Position numbers and translations under genes: made by a program. The notes below the pieces were generated by a model. It saw only the letters and a program-made list of their open reading frames with translations, was not told the origin of the DNA and searched no databases. 64,000 nt of DNA, taken from the NCBI RefSeq assembly GCF_965363235.1, contig NC_134845.1, forward strand, positions 32,598,154 through 32,662,153, in the 5' to 3' direction. The stretch comes from Mytilus galloprovincialis (lineage: Eukaryota > Mollusca > Bivalvia > Mytilida > Mytilidae). Numbering within the stretch: the stretch's first letter is position 1; each line of letters starts with the position of its first letter. Positions 1-12,100 of the stretch are shown here, piece by piece.

Positions 1-429
1 GTAAATTAAATCAAGTTTTAATTAAATTTTAAATCATTATTGACAATTGTCTTAGCTGAAAAGTAATTAAATAATGAAGACAGTTGGTATAGAATTTTAA
101 TTTCTTTATAATATTAGTTCGGAGCTTGTGATAAATAGCCAGGTGTGAACTAAAAACACAGGTAAAGAGATTATCGATCATTAGCCAATAGCTCCCCGAG
201 GCATTAATATAGTTATTAGGAGGGCCCTCAGGATTATAACACTTCACTGGAGTGGCATTTTAATTACATAAAATTGATAACAAAACAAAAATATGTTTAA
301 AATGGCGATTTGAAACTCAATCTCAACGAAATGACCGAAATTATTTCTGTTGAAAAATAAAATTTGACCTAAATCACAATAAATGATTTAGGACTTTTGA
401 GTTTCCGAATCGGCCATGTCTGGCATATA
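1..429. other. Intergenic DNA, no gene seen
   Basis: AT-rich sequence. An open frame on the minus strand (29-247) has no recognisable domain. The stretch around 180-255, with a GC-richer patch near 225, has the look of a dispersed repeat, but I cannot name it. Confidence 0.4.
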
Positions 430-1035
430 TGACCGTTTCCAGACCCTTGGTCCCAACAGTTTAGGAATTAGGGTCCAAAAGGGTCCAAAATTAAACTTAG
501 ATTGATTTCATCAAAAATTGAATTATTGGGGTGATTTGATATGCTGAATCTAACCGTGTATTTAGATTCTTATTTTTGGTCCCGTTTTTAAATTGATCTA
601 CATTAAGTTCCAAAGGGTCTAAATTAAACTTAGTTTGCTTTTAACAAAAAATGAATTCTTGGGGTTCTTTGATATGCTGAATCTTAACATGTACTTAGAT
701 TTTTTATTATGGGCCCAGTTTTCTAGTTGGTCCAAATTTGGGTCCAAAATTAAACTTTGTTTGATATCAACAAAAATTGAATATATGGGGTTCTTTGATA
801 TGCTGAATCTGACCATGCATTTATATTTTGGATATTGGACCATAATAGGTAAATGTCCAATCAAATTTTTTAAGTTCTAAGACCACATTCATTCTGTGTC
901 AACTATTTAATCGCAATCCAAATTCAGAGCTGTATCAAGCTTGAATTTTGTGTCCATACTTGCCCAACTGTTCAGGGTTGGACCTCTGCGGTCATATAAA
1001 GCTGCACCCTGCGAAGCATCTGGCTACTATAGTTT
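430..1035 (+). repeat. Short tandem array, three units of about 134 bp, with a dispersed-repeat tail
   Basis: The phrase 'tttgatatgctgaatct' recurs at about 534, 668 and 797. Each copy is preceded by a GTCCAAAATTAAACTT-like block (about 484, 617, 751) and an AAAAATTGAAT block, which gives a period near 134 bp. The following segment (about 890-1025), with 'gttcagggttggacctctg', resembles the usual tail of a repeat family I recall from bivalve genomes. Open frames on both strands across 619-880 are products of this repetition and not genes. Confidence 0.75.
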
Positions 1036-2875
1036 TGGATGTGTTCAAAATTTATGCAAAAATAAATTTGGTATGATATAGTAAGGAATGTATGGTATTC
1101 TGGTATACCATTCTCTGTTCATACATTCATCTGTTGGTATGTCAACACTTCATAAAATAGCTTGAAACAATTCATATGAAATCTTAACACAGAATTTAAG
1201 ACATAAAGCTGAGATTACTGTACAGGTTGTTTCAAGCATATAATAAATTTTGATTTGCACTACAAAAAAGAATTATATCTTATCCTTAACTTGTTTGAAA
1301 CTTCATGAGAAGTTCTTTTTAAATTAATTAAACAATTTGATATATATTTCTGTTCTCTTTGTTTTTCAGCTTTTTATTCAAGTAGATGTGCTATGATGGT
1401 TTTTATTTGTGGATGTCGTGAAGATGCAATCAAGGACTGCCTAGAACATTTTATTAAAATTTATATTGTTGAAAGCTAGAATATGAATGTTGACTGAAAG
1501 TTTGTCTGCAAAAGCTGTTGAATTATTACAGTACTGTACATCCACAGTTTAGCCTTATACGCAGAAAGTTATTGGATGAATGATGTCTTCACAGTTATCA
1601 ATTAAACAATGTTTGATATGGCTCGTTTTTTGGCCCCTAATATTTTGAAATCACAAAATATTATGAATAATTCAAATGACATTCAGATAAGTAAAATAGA
1701 AAGTAATTTTATTTTAAGTAGGGACATATGTACAAGACAAAAAGAGTAACATGAGCTCTAATTATAAGGAGCTTAAAAAAATAGTCAGTCAGACATTAAT
1801 AAATTCTTTTGTGAATATTTGTCTTATATTTAGTTGAATCCACAAAATTTCTTGACTTTCAAGACAAATTGCAAAAACTACTTTCCACTAGGAAATGAGT
1901 GAAATGAAATATATATGAATTTGTACTGAAAATTTTGAATGTGATATTGTTGTTTGTTGGCCTGAAGATTCTATAGGATTTAACCCAAAAATGTTTGTAT
2001 TCTGTTTATTGTGTGGTAATATTGTCAATCATAACATGTTTATCATTACAAATGACATTTGTTTGGCAGTATCCTATTTATCAATGAAATTAACATAGTT
2101 TAAAAAGTGTTGGAAGAAATGTTTTCTCTTTGGAATATCAAGGGCCACATAAAGATCTTGATCATACCTCCTTCATTGACTTTATAGTGTACACACAATT
2201 ATGGATCAGAAAAAGATTTAAATAATCCCAGAAAAGGATTAGCTTTCCAATGTGAATTTAGAAAAATATTATTTAGTTTGAATTTTGGTTCTATCGATTT
2301 TCTTTAAACATTTGTAAGGGCAAAGATTGAAAATTGTAATTATTGTTAATTGTTGTCAGGTTTATACATTAATTAATGGGAGATATCGTTTTTAATAAAA
2401 ATAAAATCTATCTGTTGTTTGTGTTATATTATTTATTTATACATGTACCATGTGACATTTATTTGACTTTTTCATCATCTGCAAATTTAATTTACTCCCT
2501 TATGAGTAAAAGAATACTATATTTCGTATACTGTTCCATCAGACAGGATTCACCTGACCTCAACCTCATTTTATAGATCAGTGATCAAGGTTAAGTTTTT
2601 GGAGTCAAGTCCATATTTAAGATATACAATAATCAAAATGGTCATCTACATTAGATGCCTGGAATGATGGTAAAGTGAACATGTCTGTTTGACAGGGTTC
2701 ATTTGACACTGACCACATGTTCATGGTACATTGGCCTCATTATAATTAGTCAATGTTAAGTATTCATGACGGATACCATATGCAATAGGCCAACTTTATT
2801 TGGTGTATGAAATGATTGCATGTTTTCTTGCAATGTTCATCTGAACTTGGCTTCATTTTATAGTTGATTGTTCAA
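1036..2875. other. Intergenic DNA, nothing supported
   Basis: AT-rich sequence with a few short hairpins (for example around 1085-1135). I see no domain-bearing open frame and no convincing splice-bounded exon. Confidence 0.4.
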
Positions 2876-2889
2876 TGTTTCTAAAATTT

Positions 2890-3045
2890 TCGTATTTAGA
2901 AGTGCCAATGAGACCAACTCTCCATTCAAGTCACAATTTATAAAAGTAAACCATTTTAGGTCAAAGTACGGTCTTCAACACGGAGCCTTGGCTCAAACTG
3001 AACAGCAAGCTATAAAGGGCCCCAAAAAAGGGCTGTTTCTCAGAA
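2890..3045 (+). repeat. Dispersed mussel repeat fragment
   Basis: The text 'gtgccaatgagaccaactct', followed by a block with 'caaagtacggtcttcaacac', matches in reverse complement the repeat copies around 47400-47570. The small open frame here (2868-3071) is therefore repeat-derived. Confidence 0.6.
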
Positions 3046-3674
3046 GCCTCATTTTTATGCAAAAGTCCTAACTATATTCGGTGTATGGCATGAATTTCAG
3101 TTCTGAAAAGACAAACAGACAAGCTAGTTTAGTCAAACCGTGGTTAGACTTTGTAAGGCAACATTAGTTTTATTCTCTGGAATGGATCGGCTTGTCTTGA
3201 AAAGACCATTTGAATGATCATATTAACTTTAAACCCATTTAAGACATATAACAATATAATAAAACAAACTGTAGAGGGCAAAATCAACTATCAGCGGAAC
3301 TGATAAAATGGCATCTAACATTTTCTTATGCGAATTATTGACCTGAAATGACATTTTTTTACCATTTATTGCACGTTTGCTTAGCTATAAGCCTGCATTT
3401 GGAAACTGTTATAGATGAACAGAAATTGTTGACAGCCAATAATTCAGCAATTCAAGATCTACAAATATGATCTTTAATTAAATCCTTATAGAAATGATAT
3501 ATTGTTTTAAATTGCGAGTATTTATCTTTTTTAAAATCTTTTGTGTGTGCATAAGTATAAGTATGTATGTCTTCTTAACAACTTCTAATGAGAGACCAAA
3601 GGTCGAATATATAAATAACTACAAGTCGCTGTATAACCTTCAACAATGATTAAAACCAATACCGTATAGTCCAC

Positions 3675-3965
3675 TTTAAAAAGCATGGTTATGACGAAAA
3701 TGTGAAACAATTCAAAAGATAATGGAATTTGATGCCAATGTCATACAAATGAGAGGTTTAGCTAACTATAAAACCAGGTTCAATCCACCATTTTCTACAT
3801 AAGAAAATGCCTGTACCAAGTCAGGAATATGACAGTTGTTATCCATTCGTTTGATGTGTTTGTGCTTTCGATTTTATCATTTGATTAGGGACTTTCCGTT
3901 TTGAATTTTCCTCCGAGATCAGTACTTTTGTGATTTTACTTTTGACCTATTCTGTAATAATTGAA
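3675..3965 (+). repeat. Dispersed repeat, copy 1 of a family with a second copy at 57646-57860
   Basis: Shares with 57646-57860 the ordered blocks 'gtcatacaaatgagaggttt', 'aagtcaggaatatgacagtt', 'tttgatgtgtttg' and 'tttgtgattttacttt'. A third, partial copy with the later blocks lies at about 53218-53320. Non-coding. Confidence 0.75.
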
Positions 3966-5101
3966 TACACTCGTTGTACAGTCGATACTCAGGATTTCAG
4001 ACTGAAACCATTTTAACCGTTTTTTTTTAGAAAGAGTAATATAGTGTAGTTATGTTTTTTTTTCTACACAAAGTTCATTCATTTACTCCACACTCTTAAA
4101 CTTCACTACTTAATTCATTCATTTTTTCACCCATTCTAAACTCGATGCATTAGATTTTTGTAAAGCCTAAACTGTTTATCCATATTCGAATGAGATGTAG
4201 AGTGGGTTTTTTTTCGTAAATTTGTTTTATCCATTTATACCTTATGAATGATAAGTTGACATCTCATGATATAAACAAAATCTTTAATGCTCTATTATAT
4301 TGTGAATTTCCTATGTGTTGAAATTTTCGAGAAAGAGTTATATAGCGATCAATATATTTTTTGTCTGCATCTCTTATTACCTGTAGATCCTTCAATATCG
4401 ATTCTTATATTTAACAATATGATGGACAAATCGTCCTCATATATTTACTTCCAATTTACATTACATATGTTTTCATTTGTTTTATGATGCTTTTTTTTTC
4501 CTCGACTGTATTTTTGATATGGTTTATATGAGAGTATTTATTACAAACCCACAGCCTTTAAAACAGAGCTTTTTGTTATAAAATTTGAAACATAGATTAC
4601 TCACTTGCTTTTTTATGATGTGCTATTGTTTATTTTTTACCAAAAGTTCTAACCAACCTAGCTGTAAATTCCCAAATACCTCGTGCTGAGTCACAAAAGT
4701 CGAGCGCACCCTAAAAGGTGTACTTGATTTGGTCCATATTTTTATCTGTTTTAACCAATAGCTACATTAATAAACTTGTTTTACCGAAATCAATGCTAGC
4801 ACAAGTTAACATGCAATAATCCTATATCTATCAGTCATCAAATTGCTAAATATGATAGTACAAGGATAAAGGCTGTGGATTTTCTATAAAATTTCCATAT
4901 GTTTAGCATTGAATCAACAGAAGGGTACATTGTCCTTAAGAAAATAATCTTTTGATGTAGAAATGGAAAAGACAATAACTAATTTTGATTTTTATGGCGT
5001 TCACCTCATGTTTGATTGAGCATTGTGCCAAGCAGTGTTTTTCTTTTTTTAAATTTTGTTCTCTTAACATCAGACAATTTTAAAAATTACCTTTTATCGT
5101 G
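3966..5101. other. Intergenic DNA downstream of the glycosidase gene
   Basis: AT-rich, with poly-T runs. I found no lysozyme or CUB exon relic here by eye. Open frames are short and lack domains. Confidence 0.4.
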
Positions 5102-5107
5102 TTTATT
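5102..5107 (-). terminator. Likely polyadenylation signal of the glycosidase gene
   Basis: The plus strand reads TTTATT, so the minus strand carries AATAAA about 75 nt beyond the stop codon at 5182-5184. Position and sequence fit a poly(A) signal for the minus-strand gene; usage is inferred. Confidence 0.5.
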
Positions 5108-5181
5108 AACAACATTATGTGCAAAACCAGTTTTAATGTTTAGAAATCACTGGAGTTATATGATTAAAAATAATTCACTTG

Positions 5182-7494
5182 CTAACCAACAATCTGCCCA
5201 GTGCCAATATTTGACGGACGAAGCTCGACAACAACTGGATGTGCAGACATTTTTATATCCAAGACGGTTCCGTTGACAGATACATTCGTCTTATTAATTG
5301 CGGGAAACTGACCTGTAAATTTATGTACCGAAACGTGATTGATGGCACTACCTAGCTGTACACGAATCGTTGAGATAGACACTTCAGAAATATCTACAGG
5401 TTTCCATGCTACAATGTGTGAGGCATGCTGGAGGAGTTGTTGTAGTGACATAGACGACCCTGTAACGTGAGCTTGAGATGACCCGAATAAATAAACATAA
5501 CCATTGTCATTTTCTTGGTAAATTCCTAAGAAGTACTTGTCACCAATAAGATTAAGTATTCCTTCGAAAGCATAAAATACATTTTTCTTCACAAAGTTAT
5601 GCGTCGTGGAAGCAGTTAAGCCACTTCGACAGAACAATGTATGACAATACTGCGAATTTGCATAGAAAAACCATGTGACTTTTTGGACGTTAGACCTCGC
5701 GAGAATTAGAAGTCCTCTTATACCGTACAATGCTTGCGCTGCTTCCGATACACACTCAGGAAATGTGCAGCTTTCTCCTTTACCATCGGCATCCCATCCC
5801 CATTCAGTCACCCATATCGGTTTTGATGGCATATTACTATCTCTCCATCGAACTATGTTTCTTATGCTGTTAAATGAAGAATCTGGGTGTTCTGGATAAG
5901 TTCCTATGCGAACTCCGTTACTGTTTGTTCTGAAGCTATAGGTGTGAAAATTAACCACACTAATGTTCACAGCAAGATTCTGTGTAACGCGAGTGCCAAT
6001 GTAGTTTCCAGTATCATGCTTATCGTGAGCCTGGAAAGCGCCAGGAAGAATTTTGATTTTCGGATCGATTTCTTTTAGACCTGCACTCATACCTTTTAAA
6101 ATCTTATTGTAAAAACTCGCCTCATAATCCCAAGGTTCGTTACCGATTTCAACTGCGTCTACCAGGCCATTACCATGAGCTGCACCAAAATGGCGAGCAA
6201 ACTGTTTCCCTAAATTGAACGCTTCTATTTCGGGGCTTTGCCAAACTTTCTGAGGAAAAGACTTATTCGTAAACTGAAATGAAACATCGATCACAAGGTT
6301 TGCTTTTCGCCATGCGGAATATTCAGTATCCCAATTAAGCCAACTTTTAGCCTGGGTACCATGGTTATTTTCCATTTCGCAATACTGAGGGTCTTTACTT
6401 GGATCTGTAACGTCCCAGTCTAAGTTATGATAATTTCTTGCATGTGAAGCAACGGCATTGTATAAATTTGGACCTTCATTGCTGTTCAACAAACTACTGT
6501 ATTTACTGTGTTGCCACCCCCATATACCATTGACTCCAAGTATATTCCTTATTGTGTTTTTCTGTGTATTAGCAATAACTGGTTTGCCCCATAACGTTAA
6601 ATGATCCCATGCGTCAATCTCCCAACAATAAACTTTTTCATAGTTCTTTTGGAACAGTTGATACTCTAGTTGGATGTATCGAACGGTCCTCGCTGGACTT
6701 AAGTCTGTGTTGACGGCATGCAGTGCATTTGGAATTAATGACACGGTATGAGTAAAGGCAATGTTGTCAGCCGAAAATAGCATCGTTAGAACAGTTGCGG
6801 AATTAGACCCGGCCCAATGTCTTGTCCGAACCATTCCGACTTCTCTTAGCGTTCCCAAATCCACGGTTATACGTTCCCTGCAGCCCTTTGAGCCAATTGA
6901 GGCGATTTCTTTCAGCTGAAAGTTGCTATTTGATTCCAATAATATTTCTTTTACGTTGTCGAGAACCTTCGTGATTGTTATTTGTTTATAATTGTCAGCA
7001 TGCTGCAAAGATTTCAAAACTTCTGTTGTTGCATTCCAGTAAGTAACACGTAGCTCTGTTTCAGTTTTATAGATACCCCATACCGATAATAAATGTAGAT
7101 CTATTGGAGTTGGGAAATGTATCATCATTTTGGCTTTTTGTTGACCTGTTGTGTTAGTGTTTACATTTACATTTGACAATGTATAGAAATTTCCATCCGT
7201 CATCTTTACCAGGTCATTTGCAGATCCACATTCAGCACTACAATGGCCATTGCTACAGGCATTTAGTAGGATGTTTTCGTCAGCACGTGGTACATACCCT
7301 GATGGAAGACATGATCCAGAAGTCCAATGTGTGTTGTCATCATTGTCTATTATATTTGCAGCATGGTTTGCACCAGATGTAGCCTTTACAGACACTCCCG
7401 GCATTTTGGTCCAAGATGGAACATACCCAGCATCAGGATCCCAAGAGTAAACCGACAGTATAAACACAAGAAGAAGCAGGCACTCTTTCTCCAT
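5182..7494 (-). CDS. Secreted discoidin-like / clan GH-A glycoside hydrolase, single coding exon, 770 aa
   Basis: The start is the ATG at 7494-7492. The open frame continues to a TTG at 7515, but that crosses a good 3' splice site (ttgtttcag|gtg), so an upstream untranslated exon is likely. Residues 1-17 form a signal peptide with a LLLLVFIL core. Residues about 25-297 look like one or two discoidin (F5/8 C-type) modules: a 'DNDDNTHWTSG' start, 'ITVDLGTLREVGMVR', and an end at 'RYIQLEYQ...YCWEIDAW'. Residues about 300-640 look like a TIM barrel: VEIGNEPWDYE carries the expected acid/base Glu453 and WVTEWGWDADG the expected nucleophile Glu564. This GNEP/TEW pair, 111 residues apart, is typical of clan GH-A (GH5, GH39 and related). 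The C-terminal 130 residues probably form a beta-sandwich. Substrate and exact GH family cannot be told by eye. A 2.3-kb uninterrupted coding exon is unusual beside its short-exon neighbours and fits either retroposition or bacterial ancestry. Head-to-head with CUB gene A. Confidence 0.85.
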   Translation of the reverse strand: MEKECLLLLVFILSVYSWDPDAGYVPSWTKMPGVSVKATSGANHAANIIDNDDNTHWTSGSCLPSGYVPRADENILLNACSNGHCSAECGSANDLVKMTDGNFYTLSNVNVNTNTTGQQKAKMMIHFPTPIDLHLLSVWGIYKTETELRVTYWNATTEVLKSLQHADNYKQITITKVLDNVKEILLESNSNFQLKEIASIGSKGCRERITVDLGTLREVGMVRTRHWAGSNSATVLTMLFSADNIAFTHTVSLIPNALHAVNTDLSPARTVRYIQLEYQLFQKNYEKVYCWEIDAWDHLTLWGKPVIANTQKNTIRNILGVNGIWGWQHSKYSSLLNSNEGPNLYNAVASHARNYHNLDWDVTDPSKDPQYCEMENNHGTQAKSWLNWDTEYSAWRKANLVIDVSFQFTNKSFPQKVWQSPEIEAFNLGKQFARHFGAAHGNGLVDAVEIGNEPWDYEASFYNKILKGMSAGLKEIDPKIKILPGAFQAHDKHDTGNYIGTRVTQNLAVNISVVNFHTYSFRTNSNGVRIGTYPEHPDSSFNSIRNIVRWRDSNMPSKPIWVTEWGWDADGKGESCTFPECVSEAAQALYGIRGLLILARSNVQKVTWFFYANSQYCHTLFCRSGLTASTTHNFVKKNVFYAFEGILNLIGDKYFLGIYQENDNGYVYLFGSSQAHVTGSSMSLQQLLQHASHIVAWKPVDISEVSISTIRVQLGSAINHVSVHKFTGQFPAINKTNVSVNGTVLDIKMSAHPVVVELRPSNIGTGQIVG

Positions 7495-7505
7495 CTCTGT
7501 TTTCA

Positions 7506-7520
7506 CCTGAAACAATTAAT
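7506..7520 (-). other. 3' splice site before the glycosidase coding exon
   Basis: On the minus strand the sequence is attgtttcag followed by GTGAAAACAGAGATGG. The exon would begin at 7506, 12 nt before the ATG. This decides against the upstream TTG and implies a 5' untranslated exon somewhere in 7.6-9.0 kb that I could not place. Confidence 0.6.
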
Positions 7521-9087
7521 TATTCTGGATGAGTATTTAAATCACAACAACTACTAACGAGAGTTTGAAAGTAAATATAAATGAGACAGTATCTAATATG
7601 AAAATATACAGAAAATATAAAGAAAATATATCTGGCTGTTTATCATTATTGTCTCGTTCAAAATACATACATGCATGTATTATAAGATCATGCGCTTTGA
7701 TAAAACCAAGAAGAAACAAATCAAATGTATCAAAATGATTAAAGCAGTAACCAATGTCTTACGCTAAAGTTTAACAATTAACCTCGTATTTAAAATTATG
7801 AATATTATTCAATATAATCTTATGATAGATATTCACCAACTTACTTCAATCTTATCTCGTACACTGTATAAATTATGACAATATATGTGTCTGATAATTA
7901 CAAGTTAGTACATACTTCGAGACGTAACAACACGAGGAGTTATTTCTAACCGGATTTACGACGGAAAGAAAAGGAAACTAACTACAATAAAATGTTGTTT
8001 AATGACAAATGTTTTCGTCAATCTGTTTAGGATGGTATCATATTGAGGACACAATTTGATATGATACTTCTAGACATTAAACACGCTTCTGGATATGGTC
8101 AATTGTATTTATCGTGCCACAGTTCCTTATAAATGGCAATTGGGAAGCAAAATTATATTTTACATAGTATTTACAAATAACAACTCTTTGTCGAAAACTA
8201 GCAGTCAATTTTGTCAAAATAACTTTTAAATTTGTGTTAATGGCTATGCCTGTTTCCAAAACCAATTCAAAATTTGAATAAAACAATTTCTAAACTAACA
8301 AACACAAACACATATTTCTATTATATAGTAAGTTACATCCATCATGCCTCATGCTATGTTTATCTATAAGAAATGTGTTTTGGTTGTCTTATTATTAAGA
8401 ATAAGTACGAAAAGTAGAAATATCAAGCTAGAATATTACATAAAAGGGTCGATTTTGGATATACAGGCCAGCTAATTATGGGCCAAGAACATCAAGCATA
8501 AAATACAAAAGAGTATATTTGGGTGCGAAAATTTGATAAATAAAAGAATAATTAGCTACAAATATTGGCTAGAAAAGATATGGCCTTAAGCTTTAAGAAT
8601 ACAGAAATAAAGACCCACCATCCAGTTCCCCATATTATAATTAATATATGCAATGGCATTCTAAAAAAGACACGATGTCATGTAATAGTTTTATTCTGAT
8701 TACAAAACATAAAAACATTCTGATTTGGTCATATAGACCCAAAAACAACGGATATCGCCAACTTTTAACATGTTTAAGTTTATGATCTATCTAAACTAAA
8801 GAAAACTACGAAAATCGAAAACCAACGAATGATAATGAATCGACAGTATATAAATGTATTATGCAGATAAAAAATATCATGTACATTCTAATTCATATAA
8901 GACGAATACTCCACATCTTATTTTTCATGCACACTATTTAAATGAATTAATCGATACGCTATAATAAAATATGTTAACATTCGTTTATTATAATTGAATG
9001 TATAGGATAGAAAGTACCGAAAACCTTTCACAAAGAGAGTATTTATAGCAAGCGTAAAGAAGGAAGTTTATATACCAAAAAGTTAAT
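7521..9087. promoter_or_regulatory. Intergenic region between divergent glycosidase and CUB gene A
   Basis: About 1.6 kb separates the minus-strand glycosidase start from the plus-strand CUB gene A start, so promoters for both must lie here or in the glycosidase 5' intron. A TATA-like 'gtatttatagc' at about 9039-9049 could serve gene A. I see no coding feature; minus-strand open frames at 7537-7719 and 8077-8286 have no recognisable content. Confidence 0.35.
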
Positions 9088-9111
9088 ATGGGCCATTTCA
9101 GCACTCATATG

Positions 9112-12100
9112 ATGACACATACAGCAGTCATTTGTCTGACAGTATTCACAGTCATGATACAAAAGAAAGGTACATTTATAACTTCATAAACCAACATTTT
9201 CCTAACAAAAAAATGACCCTAGCTGCCCCTTCCAACGCCCCCCCCCCCCAAAAAAAAAGACTTACCACGAAACCGTTTTTTTAATTAAAGAATTATCATA
9301 ATTATATTAGCACTACACTTCACTACAAATTGAGAATAGAAATGGCGAATGAGACTTCAACCCCGACCAAAGAGCATTTCAAGATCACAAACGGGTACTA
9401 GTATACAACATAGCGAGAATTTCCCACATCCTGTGGCGAGACTCAGCTAGCCCCTAAACAAAAATGTGTACTAGTAGTTCAGTTAAAGTAGACGTCACAC
9501 TAAACTCCAAAACATATGCATGTTGTGTACAAGTTATCATTTTGTACAAATTATAATTTGTACAAAAAAATTGTACAAATTATAATTTGTATTTTTACTT
9601 TGTACAAATTGTAATTTGTACAAAAAGAGCCTGTACAAATTACAATTTGTACAATATTTGACGAAAATTCAGTTATAACTTGTACAATAATTCATAATAT
9701 GGATTTTGGTGAAAAAAGCATTGATACATACCACTGTTATTAAAGGACCATACAGCCATGACTGTAAATCTTATTTTCAAAATTCAAAATTGTTCTTTAT
9801 CATTCGTTTGGGCAGGTGATTGAATTATGGCATCGGGGATGAATCTTTTGACTTTCACATTTATCTCTTCTTAAACACTTACTTTGGGGTCAAATTCTTT
9901 AATAAGTTGCCAAAGCTATATATCCTAGGAATTATTATTTACACTCTTTTACATGTTAGTCAGTTCTCAATTGATATAATAACATGTGTTAACATGGATG
10001 ACGTTGTTGATCACAAGGAGAAATTTGTCCAAAACTCTAAATTGGGCAAGACACTGATATTGAAACACCCAATATTCTTGCAAGTAAGTGTGCACTGTTG
10101 ACAATAGATTGAAGACTAATATCATACCACAAAAACAACATTCAGTAACTATCACAACTTGTTGTTTGGGGTTAATGTCATTATACATATTCCTCAGTAT
10201 GATCGTGTCCAAACCTGTCCTCGATAAATCTAAGGCGATATATCTTAGGCGTAATTGTTGAATCTGGAGATTTTGGTTACCAAATAGGAAAAGCTGTATA
10301 AATTTTAACAGGATATTTATTTCTTAAAGTTAAATTGTAGCTATGAAAGACACATGTTTATTCACAGCAACGGTTCTTGAGCTTCAACTTTCGCTATGTG
10401 AAATAGTTAAACTGCCTTTGAAAAAACAGGTTTTTTGGGGTTTCTTTTAAGTTAATGCATAGGCGGGTACAGTACTTTTGAATGTAAAAATGTGAAAGTT
10501 ATCAGATGTTGTGCATTTCCCAATGCCATCGCAAACGAATGATAAAGATTTATTTTAGTATTTGATAAATAAAGGTGAATTATGAAGTAATTTATTAGAA
10601 ATTCGGTAGTGTGTATCAATGATTTTTTCACCAATATACATATTATAAAATATTGTACAAGTTATAAGTGAAATATCGTCAAATTTCGTACAAATTGTAA
10701 TTTGTACAGGCACTTTTGTACAAATTACAATTTGTACAAAGTCAAAATATAAATTATAATTTGTACAAAATGATAACTTGTACACAACATATGCATGAAC
10801 CTAAATTTAGAAAAAATCATACAAGACTAACTCATCTATGCCTCTAGCCAATTTAAAATGAACACACAGCACTACTCACAGTGAAATTCAGTTTAAAAGA
10901 ATTCTGAGTCCGATGTCAGAATAGGTTACAGAAGAGCTTTAGCAAAAATGACAATGATACATATATAACAAAGGACGACTAGCAGTTACTAACATGCCAG
11001 CTAATTTGCTTATTAATTCTTGATCTTTTAATGTTTTATTTTTGATCCTTTTTTTTTTTACCTTTTGAATCCCTTGCAAGGGTTTCAAAAGAGGGACGAA
11101 AGATACCAAAGGGACAGTCAAACTCATAAATCTAAAACAAACTGACAACGCCATGGCTAAAAATGAAAAAATTATGTGTTGATATAAACTATCATTGATA
11201 TGGTCATGATTATAAATCTACCACAGGAATAAATTACCTTAGCTGAATTTGGCGTCACATTTTGGAATTTTGGATTCTCAATTCTCTGTAATTTCGTACT
11301 CTCTTTGGCCGTTTTAACTCTTTTGATTCGAGCTTCACCGATAAGACTTTTGTAGACAAAGATCTGTTGGCGTACACGATTTTAATAACTTTGGTAAACC
11401 AATTAATTTCTTTTATAGATACTAGTAATGTAAATGCTGCAATTCAACTGACAGCAACTCCTTACCTGCAGACATTTGTATCACATGTCACGTACAATGG
11501 AACAACATATTATCCGGAAGGGTGAGATAGACCGATAGATGTGCTAACCAACTCCCATTAAAAGAAACAAACACAAAAAAAAAATACGTTTTAAGGCCGT
11601 GCAAATATGATATATATATGTAGGACTCAAATCTATGGTAGGTTCCAAATCTATGGCAGATTCCTAACCTATGGTAAATGTGACGTCATGCCATCCCAAA
11701 TCTATGGCAGATTTTTAAAAATCCAAATCTATGGCAAGTTTTTGTAATTTCCTATAAATCTATGGCGGATTTTTGTTGTTTCCAAATCTATGGCAAATTT
11801 GTGCAAACGGAAAACAATACAGTACATTTTCTACCAATCAATGATTTGTCTCAAGCAAGTGAAAATATACGACACCGGGGGCATGTCTATTAACATTTGT
11901 GAAATAAAAATTCCATAATGGTCAACCAAAAAAAAAAGAAATAAATTCATATACCTTAATGCAGACTTCAAGATTAAAATGATGCGCTATGTAAAAAAAT
12001 AAACATTTTTTAATATGTGCATGGTACCTGTTTAACCCATTCATTAATCGAACTAATAAGTCCTATCACAATCAAGAAGGCCGCTTTTTATAAAAAAAAA

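Noticed and set aside
619-880. Overlapping open frames on both strands with repeated FDMLNL / LRFSISKNP
   Set aside because: The repetition is the 134-bp tandem repeat read in frame, not a gene.
7495-7515. Upstream TTG start for the glycosidase
   Set aside because: It spans the 3' splice site ttgtttcag|gtg; the ATG at 7494 directly precedes the signal peptide.
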